Assembly (NCBI GenBank): GCA_010279815.1
Contig: QEOQ01000092.1
Span: 547,112 to 611,111, forward strand
DNA length: 64,000 bases
Direction of reading: 5' to 3'
Source of the DNA: Brachionus plicatilis
Taxonomy: Eukaryota > Rotifera > Eurotatoria > Ploima > Brachionidae
A program made the position numbers and the translations under genes. Shown one piece after another: positions 15,001 to 30,076 of the stretch. The notes beneath the pieces are model-generated. The model worked only from the letters and a program-made list of their open reading frames with translations. It made no database searches and had not been told where the DNA came from. Position 1 is the first letter of the stretch. Each line of letters starts with the position of its first letter.

Positions 15001-15114
15001 ATTGGAGCCTCCATGCTAAAGAATGCTGTTGCTCTCAAGGTAGCCAAAATTCATTTTTCTTTTCTTTTTTTTTTTTTGAAATAATTTGAGATTTTTTGTT
15101 TGTTTTTAGCGACA
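1..15114 (+). CDS. BIRC6: BIRC6/BRUCE, 3' portion (partial at both ends)
   Basis: Giant inhibitor-of-apoptosis E2/E3 hybrid that ubiquitinates caspases and other targets through a C-terminal UBC domain. Exons seen: 1-185 (frame 1, enters from the left), 629-9212, 13801-15039, and 15110-15114 running into the gap; splice phases are compatible throughout. The N-terminal BIR domain would lie left of the window. The 8.58-kb exon has two beta-sandwich, carbohydrate-binding-module-like regions (around codons at 1960-2270 and 6290-6640) and low-complexity insertions (Q/H, S, T, E, Q/H). The 13801-15039 exon carries the diagnostic BIRC6 UBC core, with KVCLSILNTWHGRPEE; the catalytic Cys codon is at 14641-14643, followed by FNEPGYERSRGTP. 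The reading LK|RH across the last intron matches the family C-terminus; the remaining few dozen residues are hidden by the Ns. About 3,340 codons are visible, against about 4,860 residues for the human protein. Identification is firm; internal domain borders are approximate. Confidence 0.96.
186..628 (+). other. BIRC6 intron, A/T-rich
   Basis: Intron between the first visible BIRC6 exon (ends after TTCAA, donor GT at 186) and the giant exon (acceptor AG at 627-628). It holds only A/T-rich low-complexity DNA; I see no repeat or RNA gene in it. Confidence 0.85.
1500..1560 (+). repeat. Gln/His-coding tract in BIRC6
   Basis: CAN/CAA-type trinucleotide-like tract encoding alternating Gln and His inside the giant BIRC6 exon. 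It is in frame and likely a disordered linker that expands and contracts. A similar Q/H tract lies at about 7097-7150. Confidence 0.85.
5436..5525 (+). repeat. 18-bp tandem repeat encoding H-E-E-E-E-E units
   Basis: Tandem in-frame units of CACGAAGAAGAAGAAGAA type encode repeated HEEEEE blocks in BIRC6, followed by degenerate Glu/Asp codons. The near-identical nucleotide units point to recent slippage; the acidic stretch is probably an unstructured loop. Confidence 0.85.
9355..9450 (+). repeat. Retroelement 3' tail, TAGCTTATT(ATT)n type
   Basis: A relatively GC-rich stretch ends in GTCGTAGCTTATT followed by an (ATT)n run. The same ending, GCTGTAGCTTATT plus (ATT)n, recurs at 10585-10662, and a reverse-strand version (CATAGCTTATTTATTTA) follows a LINE-like coding remnant at 17700-17990. 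I therefore read these as short 3' ends of non-LTR retrotransposons with microsatellite tails. Confidence 0.6.
10020..10475 (-). pseudogene. Broken transposon-derived coding remnant (FLYWCH-like zinc motif?)
   Basis: On the minus strand, 10443-10180 reads as an 87-codon segment with MAPRQTRPISPSE near its start and a cysteine-rich end (FYTCLKGCPKNIL, then CGIRKCQCVC). The aromatic-Cys-x3-Cys spacing resembles FLYWCH/MULE-type zinc motifs found in transposase-associated proteins. Continuing downstream in another frame gives a basic TTQPKRGHSRPKK stretch with stop codons, so the copy is dead. Base composition is clearly richer in G/C than the surrounding intron. It lies antisense inside the BIRC6 intron. 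The FLYWCH assignment is tentative; that this is decayed coding sequence is more secure. Confidence 0.4.
10585..10662 (+). repeat. Second retroelement 3' tail, TAGCTTATT(ATT)n type
   Basis: Ends in CCTGCTGTAGCTTATT plus an (ATT)n run, matching the tail at 9405-9450. Same orientation, same intron. Confidence 0.6.
12194..12428. mobile_element. TA-flanked Tc1/mariner-type MITE
   Basis: Starts CAGTGGTGATTTGATAACAG and ends with the inverted counterpart CTGTAATCAAATCATCACTG, flanked by TA on both sides (12192-12193, 12429-12430). The terminal repeat continues with a shared ATTTTACGAAAAA motif, about 37 bp in all with a few mismatches. The TA duplication and CAGTG terminus are the Tc1/mariner signature. 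At 235 bp there is no transposase, so it is non-autonomous. Confidence 0.85.
12665..13190. mobile_element. TA-flanked pogo/Tigger-like MITE
   Basis: Left end CAGTCGAGTTCGGTTATAAC, right end GTTATAAGCG...CTATAACCGAACTCGACTG, flanked by TA at 12663-12664 and 13191-13192. Sub-terminal GTTATAACGA and GTTATATCCG motifs recur on both sides, as in pogo/Tigger elements. No transposase. A retro-tail (12826-12872) sits inside it as a nested insertion. Confidence 0.88.
12826..12872 (-). repeat. Retroelement 3' end with (AAAT)n tail, nested in MITE
   Basis: The sequence TTTATTTGTATATCTGTACC followed by GAGCTAGAGCTCCTTC recurs in variant form at 23995-24036, in reverse at 24553-24597, and truncated at 52798-52822. 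Read on the minus strand it is GGAG...CTCGGTACAGATA then an (AAAT)n tail, the form expected for a non-LTR retrotransposon 3' end. Confidence 0.6.
13445..13535. repeat. Interspersed repeat tail
   Basis: An (ATT)n run followed by CTCAGAATGGAACAAAGTCC and TTCTTTTTAGCCTAACG. The second half recurs at about 30680-30716 (CTCAGAATGAATCAAAGTCC, TTCAGCCCAACG), so this is a dispersed family, probably another retroelement end. Confidence 0.55.
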
Positions 15115-15865
15115 NNNNNNNNNNNNNNNNNNNNNNNNNNNNNNNNNNNNNNNNNNNNNNNNNNNNNNNNNNNNNNNNNNNNNNNNNNNNNNNNNNNNNN
15201 NNNNNNNNNNNNNNNNNNNNNNNNNNNNNNNNNNNNNNNNNNNNNNNNNNNNNNNNNNNNNNNNNNNNNNNNNNNNNNNNNNNNNNNNNNNNNNNNNNNN
15301 NNNNNNNNNNNNNNNNNNNNNNNNNNNNNNNNNNNNNNNNNNNNNNNNNNNNNNNNNNNNNNNNNNNNNNNNNNNNNNNNNNNNNNNNNNNNNNNNNNNN
15401 NNNNNNNNNNNNNNNNNNNNNNNNNNNNNNNNNNNNNNNNNNNNNNNNNNNNNNNNNNNNNNNNNNNNNNNNNNNNNNNNNNNNNNNNNNNNNNNNNNNN
15501 NNNNNNNNNNNNNNNNNNNNNNNNNNNNNNNNNNNNNNNNNNNNNNNNNNNNNNNNNNNNNNNNNNNNNNNNNNNNNNNNNNNNNNNNNNNNNNNNNNNN
15601 NNNNNNNNNNNNNNNNNNNNNNNNNNNNNNNNNNNNNNNNNNNNNNNNNNNNNNNNNNNNNNNNNNNNNNNNNNNNNNNNNNNNNNNNNNNNNNNNNNNN
15701 NNNNNNNNNNNNNNNNNNNNNNNNNNNNNNNNNNNNNNNNNNNNNNNNNNNNNNNNNNNNNNNNNNNNNNNNNNNNNNNNNNNNNNNNNNNNNNNNNNNN
15801 NNNNNNNNNNNNNNNNNNNNNNNNNNNNNNNNNNNNNNNNNNNNNNNNNNNNNNNNNNNNNNNNN
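15115..15865. other. Assembly gap (751 Ns)
   Basis: Run of 751 N. It removes the final exon(s) of BIRC6. Its right edge abuts a palindromic dispersed repeat (15900-16100), a plausible reason for the assembly break. Confidence 0.99.
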
Positions 15866-15899
15866 ATATATAAAATAAATAAATAAATAAATATAAATA

Positions 15900-16100
15900 A
15901 TATAAAAAATTGAACGGGGTCCGGGCAGAGCTTTGGTTTAGGGATTCGGGTATGTTATAGATAAGAGAAAATTAATTTAGTTAAAATTAATTTTTTAAAA
16001 TCTTTATTTTAAATACGATAAAGTACAGAAAGTACAAAAAGGAACAGGACAAAATAAATTAAATTCTTGAAAAATTACAAAATGCACAGAAAAGATTTTT
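15900..16100. mobile_element. Half of a palindromic MITE at the gap edge
   Basis: Contains TTTAGGGATTCGGGTAT and AAAGTACAGAAAGTACAAAA AGG-type motifs in the same relative order as the intact element at 34904-35259, in inverted orientation for the first motif. Only the right portion is visible; the left part would lie in the N run. The remainder of 15866-16381 is A/T-rich intron of the JNK gene. Confidence 0.65.
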
Positions 16101-16381
16101 ATTTTTTAATATTCTCATTGTCTACACCTCATAATTTTGAATAAATAAAAATATTTTCTGTCTTAAAATTCAATGCAGAGTCGTATTTTCAAGTAAACCA
16201 AATATTTAATAAACATTAATTCATTTTTTCATCCTAAAATAATACATAAAAACCTTTTTGTAATAATATTTTTTTTGATTTTTTGATCCCATGACCACCA
16301 AATTTTTTTTAAAATTTTTTTATAAAGGACCATTTTTTGCTAAATTTAATTTAAATTAAAAAAAATAAAAGTTTTATTTAC

Positions 16382-19221
<2,840 letters not shown>

Positions 19222-21781
19222 ATGATTAGGAGTTCATCCTCAATTACAGGTCATCTAAATGTAAGTTTACATTTTCAATGCAATCAATTGAATACTAGAA
19301 AATAAATTTTAGGATGATAATCCAGCAAGAATAATTTTCAAAGAAATTCAGAATATTACCCCAATTGAGCAATGTGAACAAAATTTAAAGCTTCCATTTG
19401 TTAGCATAAAAAAGAGTGAATCTATGACGTCCGATGAAATAAATAATTCTGAAAATACTCGAATAATCGATTTTGGTCCAAGTTATTTTGAAAACGAGGA
19501 TTCTTTGACTTCAGAAGAAACACTCTCTGATGTTGGTGATTTAAGCCAGACTTTAGCAATCAGTTCAGATGACCAATTCTTAGAACAAATTGACCAATAT
19601 CTAGTTTCCAATAATGGCACATTTCTAATTGATGAGGAAAAATTTGAAATAAGTCAAGAGTTGCTGCTTAAATCCATCGATATAGTGGAGACATTTAACC
19701 AAGTTTTATACTCAATCTATTCTTGCCAAATAGCAATTGAAAAGCTAAACCTTAAATTCTTTATTAAATCGGTGTTGCATTCAGTTCGCGAAAATTCATA
19801 CTTTATTAGCACAGTTAAAACATTGATTCGAATCCTGATTCATTCCGAAGTCAAGTCCCTTGGTAAAATTCAAATGTTCAATGTAAATCTCTTAAATTTA
19901 TTGAATCACATCTATTTGTCTGATAAAACAAAAATATTGATATTAATTAGAATTTTTGAAAGCTACAAAAATTCCAACATTCCTGCCATTGACAAGTCTG
20001 CTATATTAACTAAAAATTCTAGCTACATAGAACAACAAATCGACACTGCTAGCCATCTAAATGAACTCAGTACCAATGATAAGTTGTATTTGGTCAATTA
20101 TTTTGTTGAGATTTTAAAAAGTAAAAAATCAAATTATGACTCAAAATTAGAGGACTTAGACAAAAATATTAATGTGGAAAGGTGCAAATTGCAGGACTTG
20201 AAATACAAATATGAATTAAATAGGTTCAAATTGGATAATATTTCTAAATATTTACTTGAAAATGACGAATCTCTGATCAAAAATCATCTCAGTGACATAA
20301 AAGATAAAATGGAATCTCACGAGAGAGCAATCGAGGAATCCAAGCAGCAAATGGAGTCCATGCTTCGATGTCAGCCGTTCTGCACTATCGATCTAGATGG
20401 TCACAATGTTTGCCTTTATTTTTGGCGATTTAATTGTTTGAAAAATTTTCTATGTGTTGAAAAAAGATTTAAAAGTGATAATTACAGATTGGAAAATGGA
20501 AGTTTTGATTTCGCAAAGGAAAAATCAGAATGGTTTTTAATATGTGATAGAGCGTGCATAATTGAGTTAAAGAAAAAAATTACAGCAAACATTTGTGATT
20601 TAAATTTTGAGAATACAATGTTAAAAATAATAGCCTCTACACTCATTAATTGCTCTTTTATTGAGCATAAAGAAGAGAGTACAAATGAAATGACAGAAAA
20701 TGATGAAGATTCGACTATAATTTCAGTAAATTAAAATAAAAATAAATAATTTTCAAGTATTTAAAATTTTTAATTAAATTTTAGCTTTTGACAGTTTTCA
20801 AACAGAGAATATTAGATGCTAATTTTTTATTTTTCAAAACTAACTTTGACCGAGTGAACAATTCAATAACTAGCTATGCAATTAATGAATCTTATTACAA
20901 ATTTAATGAAATAATGTCTAAAATATCCGATTCAAGTAAAACTGAAAAAGAAGACAAAGTTAATAATTATGTAAGAAAATTTATTTATCATTTAAGTTTA
21001 TTGAATAAAATGTTTCCTTTAGATTGAATTGACTATTGCATTGTACAAAATGATAGATCAAAAATTTTTGACTTATAAATTCCCATCAAATTTTGGACCA
21101 TTATGGTTAAACATGGTGGCAAGTTCGAAGTCAGTAGACAACATAAATTTATGCCTTCTTTTTCTTGATTTAAATGTTCTTTGGGAAAAAAAGATATCTG
21201 ACACCAGTTCACATTGTTTGATTTGTCGTCATACATCATTTAGTCACATTTTAAATTTAAAAATCACATGCAGCGATTGCCATCTATCGTACCATGTTGA
21301 TTGCTTGGTAGAAAATAGCGACAAAACCACTTTAGATTCGAATAATAACCCTTTTTCTATCAAATTATTCAAAAACAAGGCGAAATACTTTTGTTCTTCA
21401 TGTAATGAAAAGTCGGTTGAAAAAATCAAAACTGAAACAGAACTAAAACTTCAAGAAATTGATGATGAAGTAAGTCAACTGAGTACTATTAAAATAAATA
21501 GATATTCTTTGAGATTAAATAAGCAACGAGTCACCAAGTAAGCATCATTATTTTTTTTCAATTAGTTGATGAAAATATTAATTTTGAAAATTAGTTTAGA
21601 CAAATCAAGTAGTGAAGAATCAATAGATTTAAAGTCCAAAAAGCGTAAGAAAAAGAAAGAAAAAAATGACGAAATTTGGAAACCAGTAGTGGCGAGTGAG
21701 AATGAATTGGAAGATCTTGATATCAAGAGGGCCAGACTGGGTCTAAGAATAAGACCTAAAACAACCAATCCAAGGTTTTAA
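19222..21781 (+). CDS. BAZ/ACF1-like DDT-WHIM-PHD chromatin remodelling subunit
   Basis: Probable accessory subunit of an ISWI-type remodeller. Proposed exons: 19222-19260, 19313-20725, 20785-20970, 21023-21537, 21595-21781; phases agree and introns are 52-59 nt. About 780 residues. Order of domains: acidic/Ser-rich N-terminus; helical DDT-like region (codons about 19640-19980); WHIM1-like motif LSTNDKLYLVNYFVEILKS; coiled segment; WHIM2-like block with WFLICDRACIIELKKKI; then a PHD finger (CLIC, CSDC, HVDC, CSSC; C4HC3). The C-terminus is basic and ends soon after, without the bromodomain usual in BAZ1A/BAZ2. The final exon boundary is uncertain because a GT at 21774 could splice to 21859. 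Assignment rests on domain order and the LCLLFLDLNVLW stretch before the PHD; the exact paralog is not settled. Confidence 0.65.
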
Positions 21782-23656
<1,875 letters not shown>

Positions 23657-26600
23657 ATGTGTGACGAAAGTATTTAAGTTTAAATTCGTTCTTACCGTTG
23701 TGCATTATTTTTGTCCGGCCACCAAAAAGCTCGGTTGGTTTTAGGAAATTTTAAAACGATAAAATGTTTTTCTTTTTAGCCATGTTGCCAACGTCGGAAA
23801 CAAAAATATTTTGTCTTGTTCAAATTTTTGAGTAGAATTTTTTATATTTTTTTTCGAGGTTTATTATAAATGTAAATTATTCCTTTTTTTTTTCTTGATT
23901 AACTGATATTTAATAATTTGCTTTTCCTTTTATTAAATAAAAAATTTTTTAAGTTTCCCAACTTTTAAATCACTAATTTTCAATTCATTATTTATATATT
24001 TATTTGTTTATTTGTACCGGGCTATTAGCTCCTTCTTAATAAAATACAAAATAAAAAAATCAAAATAAAGTAAAATAATTTAATATGAAATAAAAATATA
24101 AGTAAAAAGAAATATCTCTCTCTTAATCAAGTCATTAATTTAATCTCATTCGTACAAAATTGTTAGCTAACTTTCTAGTTCTTTAAATGATTTTTAAAAG
24201 TAAAAAACTTTGTGAAATTCTATCAAAGAATTAAAAAGGGCCAATATTAAAGAGAATGTTAATTGTGAAAATTAACTGTAGAAAATACATAACATATAAA
24301 ATAATTCAAAGAAATTAATTCAATAAAGATTTAAATATTTATTTCAAATTCGTTATTGATTTTTGAACTGTTTTTAAGCATGTAGCACCTTTTATTTTAA
24401 TTTTCTTATAGATTATATTCTAACTTATTTTACTTATATTTTATTCTATTTTTTCTTGTTTTTTTGATTTTTTTTTAATCTAAAGGAGCATTATAAAACA
24501 AATAATAATAATAATAATAATCATTACTTAAATTTTTTATTTTTATTTTTTTATTTGGAGGAGCATTAGCTCGATACAGATAAACAAATAAATAAATTTA
24601 ACTGTCCAACATTTAAATATTTGTTGTCCGAAAGAACATTTTTACATTTTTTTAAATAAATTTTTTATCTCCTTCCATTTTTTAATATTAAGATTAAATT
24701 TAAAAATAATATGAGAGATATAATCCTGAGGTTAAGAATTTTTATCAATTGAATCAGTTCAATTAGAGCAAATCTAAAAATTTTTTTATTAAATAATAAA
24801 TAAAATTTGTAGGAAGTTATATTTTATTAAAAGAAATAAAATGTAAAAAAAATAATTTTTTTTATTTTAATTCAATTTAATAATTAATTGAAAGATTTAG
24901 TTACTTTGAATTCAAGTTTTAATTTCGAAATGACAAGTCTAGTTAACTTTAAAAAAAAATGTAACTGATGAGTGAGCTGAACTTGAAAATTAAATCGATA
25001 TTAAAATATCTAAAGTTTAAAAAATTTTTTAAAAACCTAGCAACGTTTAGAGACTCATTTAGTTTGCATTAATCCATCTAAATTAATGTCCAAAAGATTA
25101 ATGAGCCCTTTTTGAATGTTTTTTTCTTCTAAGCTATATTCTAAAATTCAATGCTAAATTAAATAATAAAAAAAAAGAGGAGAAATTTTAAAATAAAAAA
25201 AGAGTTAGACCGCTCAAAAATTCAATTGTTGAAAAACAAGTTTAATACAAATCCTAGAATCAATCCAAGATAAATTTCTAATAAATTTAGAACAATTGGC
25301 TTTTTGTTTTAAATTAAAATTTTAATTAGAGAGTGAGCGAAATTTTGAAAAGTTCACTTTATCATTATTGCTTTATTTGTTTTGTTTGAAGTTGATTAGA
25401 AACAAAATTTCATTTTAATTTTTAATTCAACCGTATATGATAGTGGTTGTATATCGAATTTTAAAATGAACTTAAACAAAATATTAATGCACTCTACTTT
25501 GAAATTTAGAATCTTTATGTTTATATTTTATTTATTTAATGGGACGACAGAGCTTGTATCGGTTGACCGATATAATTAACTATTTGTGTGCTTTTCAAAA
25601 TTAGACTTCTTTAATTTCGCGATTATGTAACATTTTGAATAATTTTTGAATATTTTAAAGTAGCTCAAATTTCAATTTTCATAAAAAAAACATGATTTTT
25701 CAAAATCTTTTTTTAAATGTTTTTTGTTTTAGCACAAGAAAAAATAATAGTTAATTCGTTTTTTCTTCTTCTCTTATTTGCTTTTATTATTTATGAATAA
25801 AACATTCAAATCTTTATAACTATCATAAATTAATTCCTAAGTTTTCAAGTGAATTCTTAAAGCAAGAAAACTTTTCAATTTAATTTTTCTTTTTAAATAT
25901 TAAATCTCTTTTTGAATATTCAAATGTGAATGCTTCTTTTTAAATGTTAGACCTTTTGTGCCTTAAGACAAACTGCTGGAATTTTTTAAAAGTTATTCAA
26001 AAATTTCAAATCAAGTTTAAATTTTTATTTGTGATCTAGAGGCGTCATATCATGATAAAATCATTTTGCTGAGCGCGTCTTGTCGAGACCTCAGAATATT
26101 TCAAAACAAACAATTTAAATTTAGCTATCTAATGATGTCAATTGAAGTGTCGCTCTGATTCGAGTGCTATGACATTCAAAATTTTATGAATATAATTTTA
26201 TTTCAAAGCTAATAAATCAATATAATCAATAGGATATTTTGGATTTTTAAAGAAGAAGCAAACTCAAAACAAAGAAGCTTTATTTTAAATAAAATTTAAA
26301 TAGGACGATCAAAATTTTTAAGAAAATAAACAATTTTAAAAATCTCCAAGCATAAAGATTCCAATTATGTAAAAAAAAATCCAAACCATTATTTTGTTTA
26401 AGTATTTTTTGAGTTATTTTAACGGTTAGAACAAAATATCTCAAGTATTATTTGATTAGCACAAATCAGAATAACTAGATTACACAATGAAAAAAAGGGC
26501 TTCAGTTGTTATGATTTTGGTTTAGTACAAATACTTGTAATATTTGCTTTAAAAAAGCAATTTATGATTAAGAAAATTTTCGAATTAGAAAAATTTTAAG

Positions 26601-26882
26601 ACCATAAATTTAGATGAAGACCTAAATTGAGCAATTTTTATTATTAGTATAATATAATAATAAAATTCTAGATATTACGCAACACATCTTGGTCATTTGG
26701 GCATTTTATTTTTGACAGATTAAACAAAGCATTTTTTTTCAAATTTTCATCTTAGAAAAACAACTCTAGTTGAGTTTCTAAGTAATTGTCTATTTTGAGT
26801 GTTTATTTTTTTAGAATTAAAGTAGCCAAATTTGTTTGTTGTTCAGCTCAAAAGAAAATGAAGTGTGCAGAGATTTAATGGC
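23657..26882. other. Intergenic, A/T-rich with retroelement tails
   Basis: Contains retro-tails at 23995-24036 (plus-strand form) and 24470-24600 (an (ATA)n run and the reverse form GGAGGAGCATTAGCTCGATA then an (AAAT)n tail), and a variant TTTATTTAATGGGACGACAG at about 25530. A slightly GC-richer patch at 26040-26170 (TGAGCGCGTCTTGTCGAGAC) is unexplained. No coding sequence seen. Confidence 0.6.
23995..24600. repeat. Pair of facing retroelement 3' ends
   Basis: TTTATTTGTTTATTTGTACC then GGGCTATTAGCTCCTTC on the left and the inverted GGAGGAGCATTAGCTCGATA plus (AAATAAAT)n on the right, about 550 bp apart. Either two insertions of the same family or one element with inverted ends. Confidence 0.5.
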
Positions 26883-29473
26883 ATGGCTGAGCTGTTTAAA
26901 ACTTTCTACATGAGAAACTCGAATGAAATTGAGATCGAAGACAAACTGGCAGACAAAATGTCAAACGAGTCTTCGCCTACGGAATCTTTGACTTCATCTA
27001 CATGTTCAAGCTGTTCTCCTAATCAAATTAAAAGTGATAAGAGCAACGAAATCAACATGATAAGCACAGGTGTTGTTAGAAACCTAAGGATGTTTTTTAG
27101 TCAAACATCCACACTATCAGCATCGCCCATAACAACGTCAAACAGAAAAATGAGCTATTTGAAAAAGAAAAAATCACATGAAAATTTATATGATCTTAAA
27201 AAATCCCAATCGGTTCTGTTCGAACAAATGAATGAGAATAAAAAGTTATTCCAAATAGAAAAGACTCGCAGCAACAACTATTTAAACGAAATCGACAGTC
27301 TAGACCGAGATGAAGAGTTTTTCGGCCAAGTCAACATCAAGGCGAGAATAAACCAATTCACAAGACGAAACTCTTTGGTCAAAGAGGCCAAAAATTGTAT
27401 AAAAAGAAAAAATTCGAATAGCAAATATTTTCAGTACAACCAAATAGAACGAGGCGAGTATAAAGGAAGCCTGAATTATTTGGATAAAATAGATGACGAA
27501 AATGAAAGTAAACATTGCAACTGCCAGACGTTGAGCTTGGATGACAGCAGTGTTGCCACAACGTCTAGTGATGACCACACTTCTTTGGATATTTCCCTTT
27601 CAACAAGCAAAAAAGACCTATCACTTAATTTGAGTTTAAATGAAAATGAAACATCTGACAAAAAGGAAACTGAATTAAAGGATGTTGATAAAAACAAATT
27701 CGAACAAAATTTTTCCAGTATTTTTTCTATATTGGTAAAAAATTGTTTATTTTTTGGTGTTGTGTAATTCAGTAAAAACTATAGTTGTTCCGCAAGTTGC
27801 TATTTTTCAAGTCTTTCGACCAAAAAGTCAAGTAAAGTCTAAACTTGACTTGACTTTTCTTAGATTTTTTGGGTGATTTATCTTTTCCAGTAACATTTTC
27901 AACGATGTTTTCCATGTTTTTTTAAATAGTATTTAATTTTTTTGTTAACAAAATGATTCAATTAAAAATGTTAACGTTTAAGAGATTTTAGAGAAAAAAA
28001 AATTCAAATTCAATTTTTACAAAAATTATAATTTAGTAAAGATGAAATCAAACAAAACATCAAATCAAGTAATTATTTAACTTTTTACTCATAAAAAAAA
28101 AATTCAAGTCAAGTCGTGACTTGGACTTGACTTAAGACTTGAGACATGAGGAACAACTCTGGTAAAAACTGAAAAAATTTTTTATTTTTTTTCTTGAAAA
28201 ATTAAAAATTAAAGGTAAAAAAATGCTCCAAAAAATCAATCTATTTTTTAGGCTTCAAAAAGAAAATCAAACAAACGATTTGATTGAGTTGAAAAAGAAA
28301 TAAAAGATTTTATTTTAAGATAGAGCATAGGAAATTTTTTTTCTTTAATCCGGTCTTGTCACATCTACGGCCAATTGGCCAGGCCAAGTGTGAAATTGTC
28401 AATCTACGGCCAATTTTTCTTTTTTAACAGAAATTTTTATAAATTGATGGCCAATTAAAAAAAATTAGCGGCCAATTGAACAAAATTACCTGGCCAAATT
28501 ATTTTTTTAATTAAATTTTATTTATTAATCAGAATATTTATTAATCATAATACAAGTCGAATATTCAATAATTCAATAAAAAAGTAAAGTCATGTCAGTA
28601 AAAATATTTTTAAATTAATTGTTTCTTTTCCGTAAGTTATATTTTGGATTTGAATTCGAATCTAAATTTTTATCATTATTATCAACAGAATCCTTATTTT
28701 GAGATTTCGGTTTTCTCCCTCGTTTTTTTGGAGTTTTTTTTTAATTTCGGAACTAGGATTTATAACTTCTGACACATTCGAATGACAAGGTATAGGTTCT
28801 TGACTCAATTTATTTTATTTCAGAAACATCGGACTTTTCTATTTCCATTTTTATTTTTATGTTTAGCTTTTAATCAAAATTTTAATCTAACTCTCTTTCT
28901 AACTTAATTTCAAAGCTATATAATCAACTAAAAAGATGTAAATCTAAATTATAGTTGATTTATTCAAACATTTAAATATGATTGTTTGTAATAATGTTAA
29001 CAAAAACACAAATAATAAAAAGAAAAAGTAAATATTACCTGGCCAATTAATAAAATTACATGGCCAATTAGTTTTATGAAATTGGCCGTAGATTGACAAT
29101 TTCACACTTGGCCTGGCCAATTGGCCGTAGATGTGACAAGACCCCTTTAATCTTTAATTTGAATTTTTCAAAAAAAGAAATATTTTTTTGTTAAATTCCT
29201 ACTGAATTTCCCAAAGATCTTTTTGTTTTGTATTTTTTAATATTGAAATAAATTTAGAATGAATTGAAAAAAGAAAATGAGCTTCTTGAAGATTTTTTGC
29301 TCATTTTACAGAGTAAAATTCGCAACACATCCTTTGAACTTCAGAGAAATTTTGACGAAATGTTAAACAATGGCATAACCTGGATGGATGATGAAATAAA
29401 CAAAGAAAATATTGATCGGATGAACCTGTCTCGTATGAGTGTAAAAAGACGTGCCCTAAAACATAAATTCTAG
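26883..29473 (+). CDS. Unrecognised Ser-rich, C-terminally coiled-coil protein
   Basis: Two exons, 26883-27734 and 29258-29473, phase 0 at the junction, 355 residues. I chose ATG 26883 (MAELFKTFYMRN) because the frame is closed at 26859; an alternative is an upstream exon joined at the AG ending at 26870. Exon 1 encodes a polar, Ser/Asn/Lys-rich protein with basic patches (MSYLKKKKSHENLYDLKK; INQFTRRNSLVKEAK; CIKRKNSN) and an acidic Ser/Thr tail. Exon 2 starts with a heptad-like helix (ELKKENELLEDFLLILQSKI) and ends in basic RMSVKRRALKHKF. Several R-x-x-S sites could be kinase targets. A polyadenylation signal AATAAA is at 29509-29514. I do not recognise the family and propose no function. 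Confidence 0.6.
27780..28161. mobile_element. hAT-like MITE with perfect 8-bp TSD
   Basis: Flanked by GTAAAAAC at 27772-27779 and 28162-28169. Left terminus TATAGTTGTTCCGCAAG, right terminus CTTGAGACATGAGGAACAAC plus TCTG. Sub-terminal CAAGTC/GACTTG repeats occur on both sides. The 8-bp duplication indicates a hAT-type transposase acting in trans; no coding capacity. Confidence 0.85.
28351..29144. mobile_element. 794-bp DNA transposon with 65-bp perfect terminal inverted repeats
   Basis: Left TIR 28352-28416 begins GGTCTTGTCACATCTACGGC; the right TIR ends GCCGTAGATGTGACAAGACC at 29143 and is its exact reverse complement over about 65 bp. An 8-bp duplication CTTTAATC is present at 28343-28350 and 29145-29152. 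GGCCAATT motifs recur sub-terminally at least six times. The interior has no open frame of note, so it is non-autonomous. The 8-bp TSD fits hAT, P or Merlin-type elements; terminus does not settle which. Confidence 0.9.
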
Positions 29474-29859
29474 TTTTATTTAAAATAAGTTGTACATATA
29501 TATTTTACAATAAATTATTGCAGATTTTCAAATATTTAAAATCTGATTTTTGAAACACGATTTTCAATTCAAATTAAAAAAATACATAATCAAATAAAAG
29601 TTTCCATTTTGGAAGCCTTATTTTAAATCAAAGCCCCAAATTAAATTTCAATTCATTAAAAAAAAATTTTAAGTCCAAACTTTGACTTGACTTCAGACTT
29701 TTAAACAACTATTTTTTACATCCATTTATTAAGTTTGCAGTTAACACATCTTGCTGTAATTTGTTCCAATTGCTTAATACTCGGTTTTGTTAAATTCAGT
29801 ACTAAATTATAAAAAGAAAAGAAAAAAATAATAAAAAATTAAAAAACTTTTTTTCTAAA

Positions 29860-30076
29860 AGTTTAAAATTAGTTCCGTGAATACAAAATGCTGCAACATT
29901 CAAAGTTGCATCAAATATCAAGGTCTGTTAAAGTCTGCTAATTTAGCGGAAATTAGATTTCAATATATTCGAGGGAAGTGCATTTTGTAGAGAATTTGCA
30001 CATCATTATCAGACTTTGACATTCGATGCAACTTTGAATGTTACATCATGTTGCATTCACGCAACTAATTTTAAAC
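29860..30076. mobile_element. MITE with long imperfect inverted repeats
   Basis: Left arm AGTTTAAAATTAGTTCCGTG then ACATTCAAAGTTGCATC; right arm is the near reverse complement (GATGCAACTTTGAATGTTAC, then CACGCAACTAATTTTAAACT). About 60 bp per arm with a few mismatches. A degenerate copy (GCAACATTCGAAGTTGTATC) is at 11041-11090. No clear duplication found. Confidence 0.65.

Larger units (their letters stand above)
27735..29257 (+). other. 1.5-kb intron carrying two DNA transposons
   Basis: Donor GT at 27735 after ATATTG, acceptor AG at 29256-29257. Nearly all of its length is explained by a 382-bp hAT-like MITE and a 794-bp long-TIR element, suggesting the ancestral intron was short like its neighbours. 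Confidence 0.75.

Noticed and set aside
15096..15878. Open frames through the N run
   Set aside because: They consist of unknown residues only.
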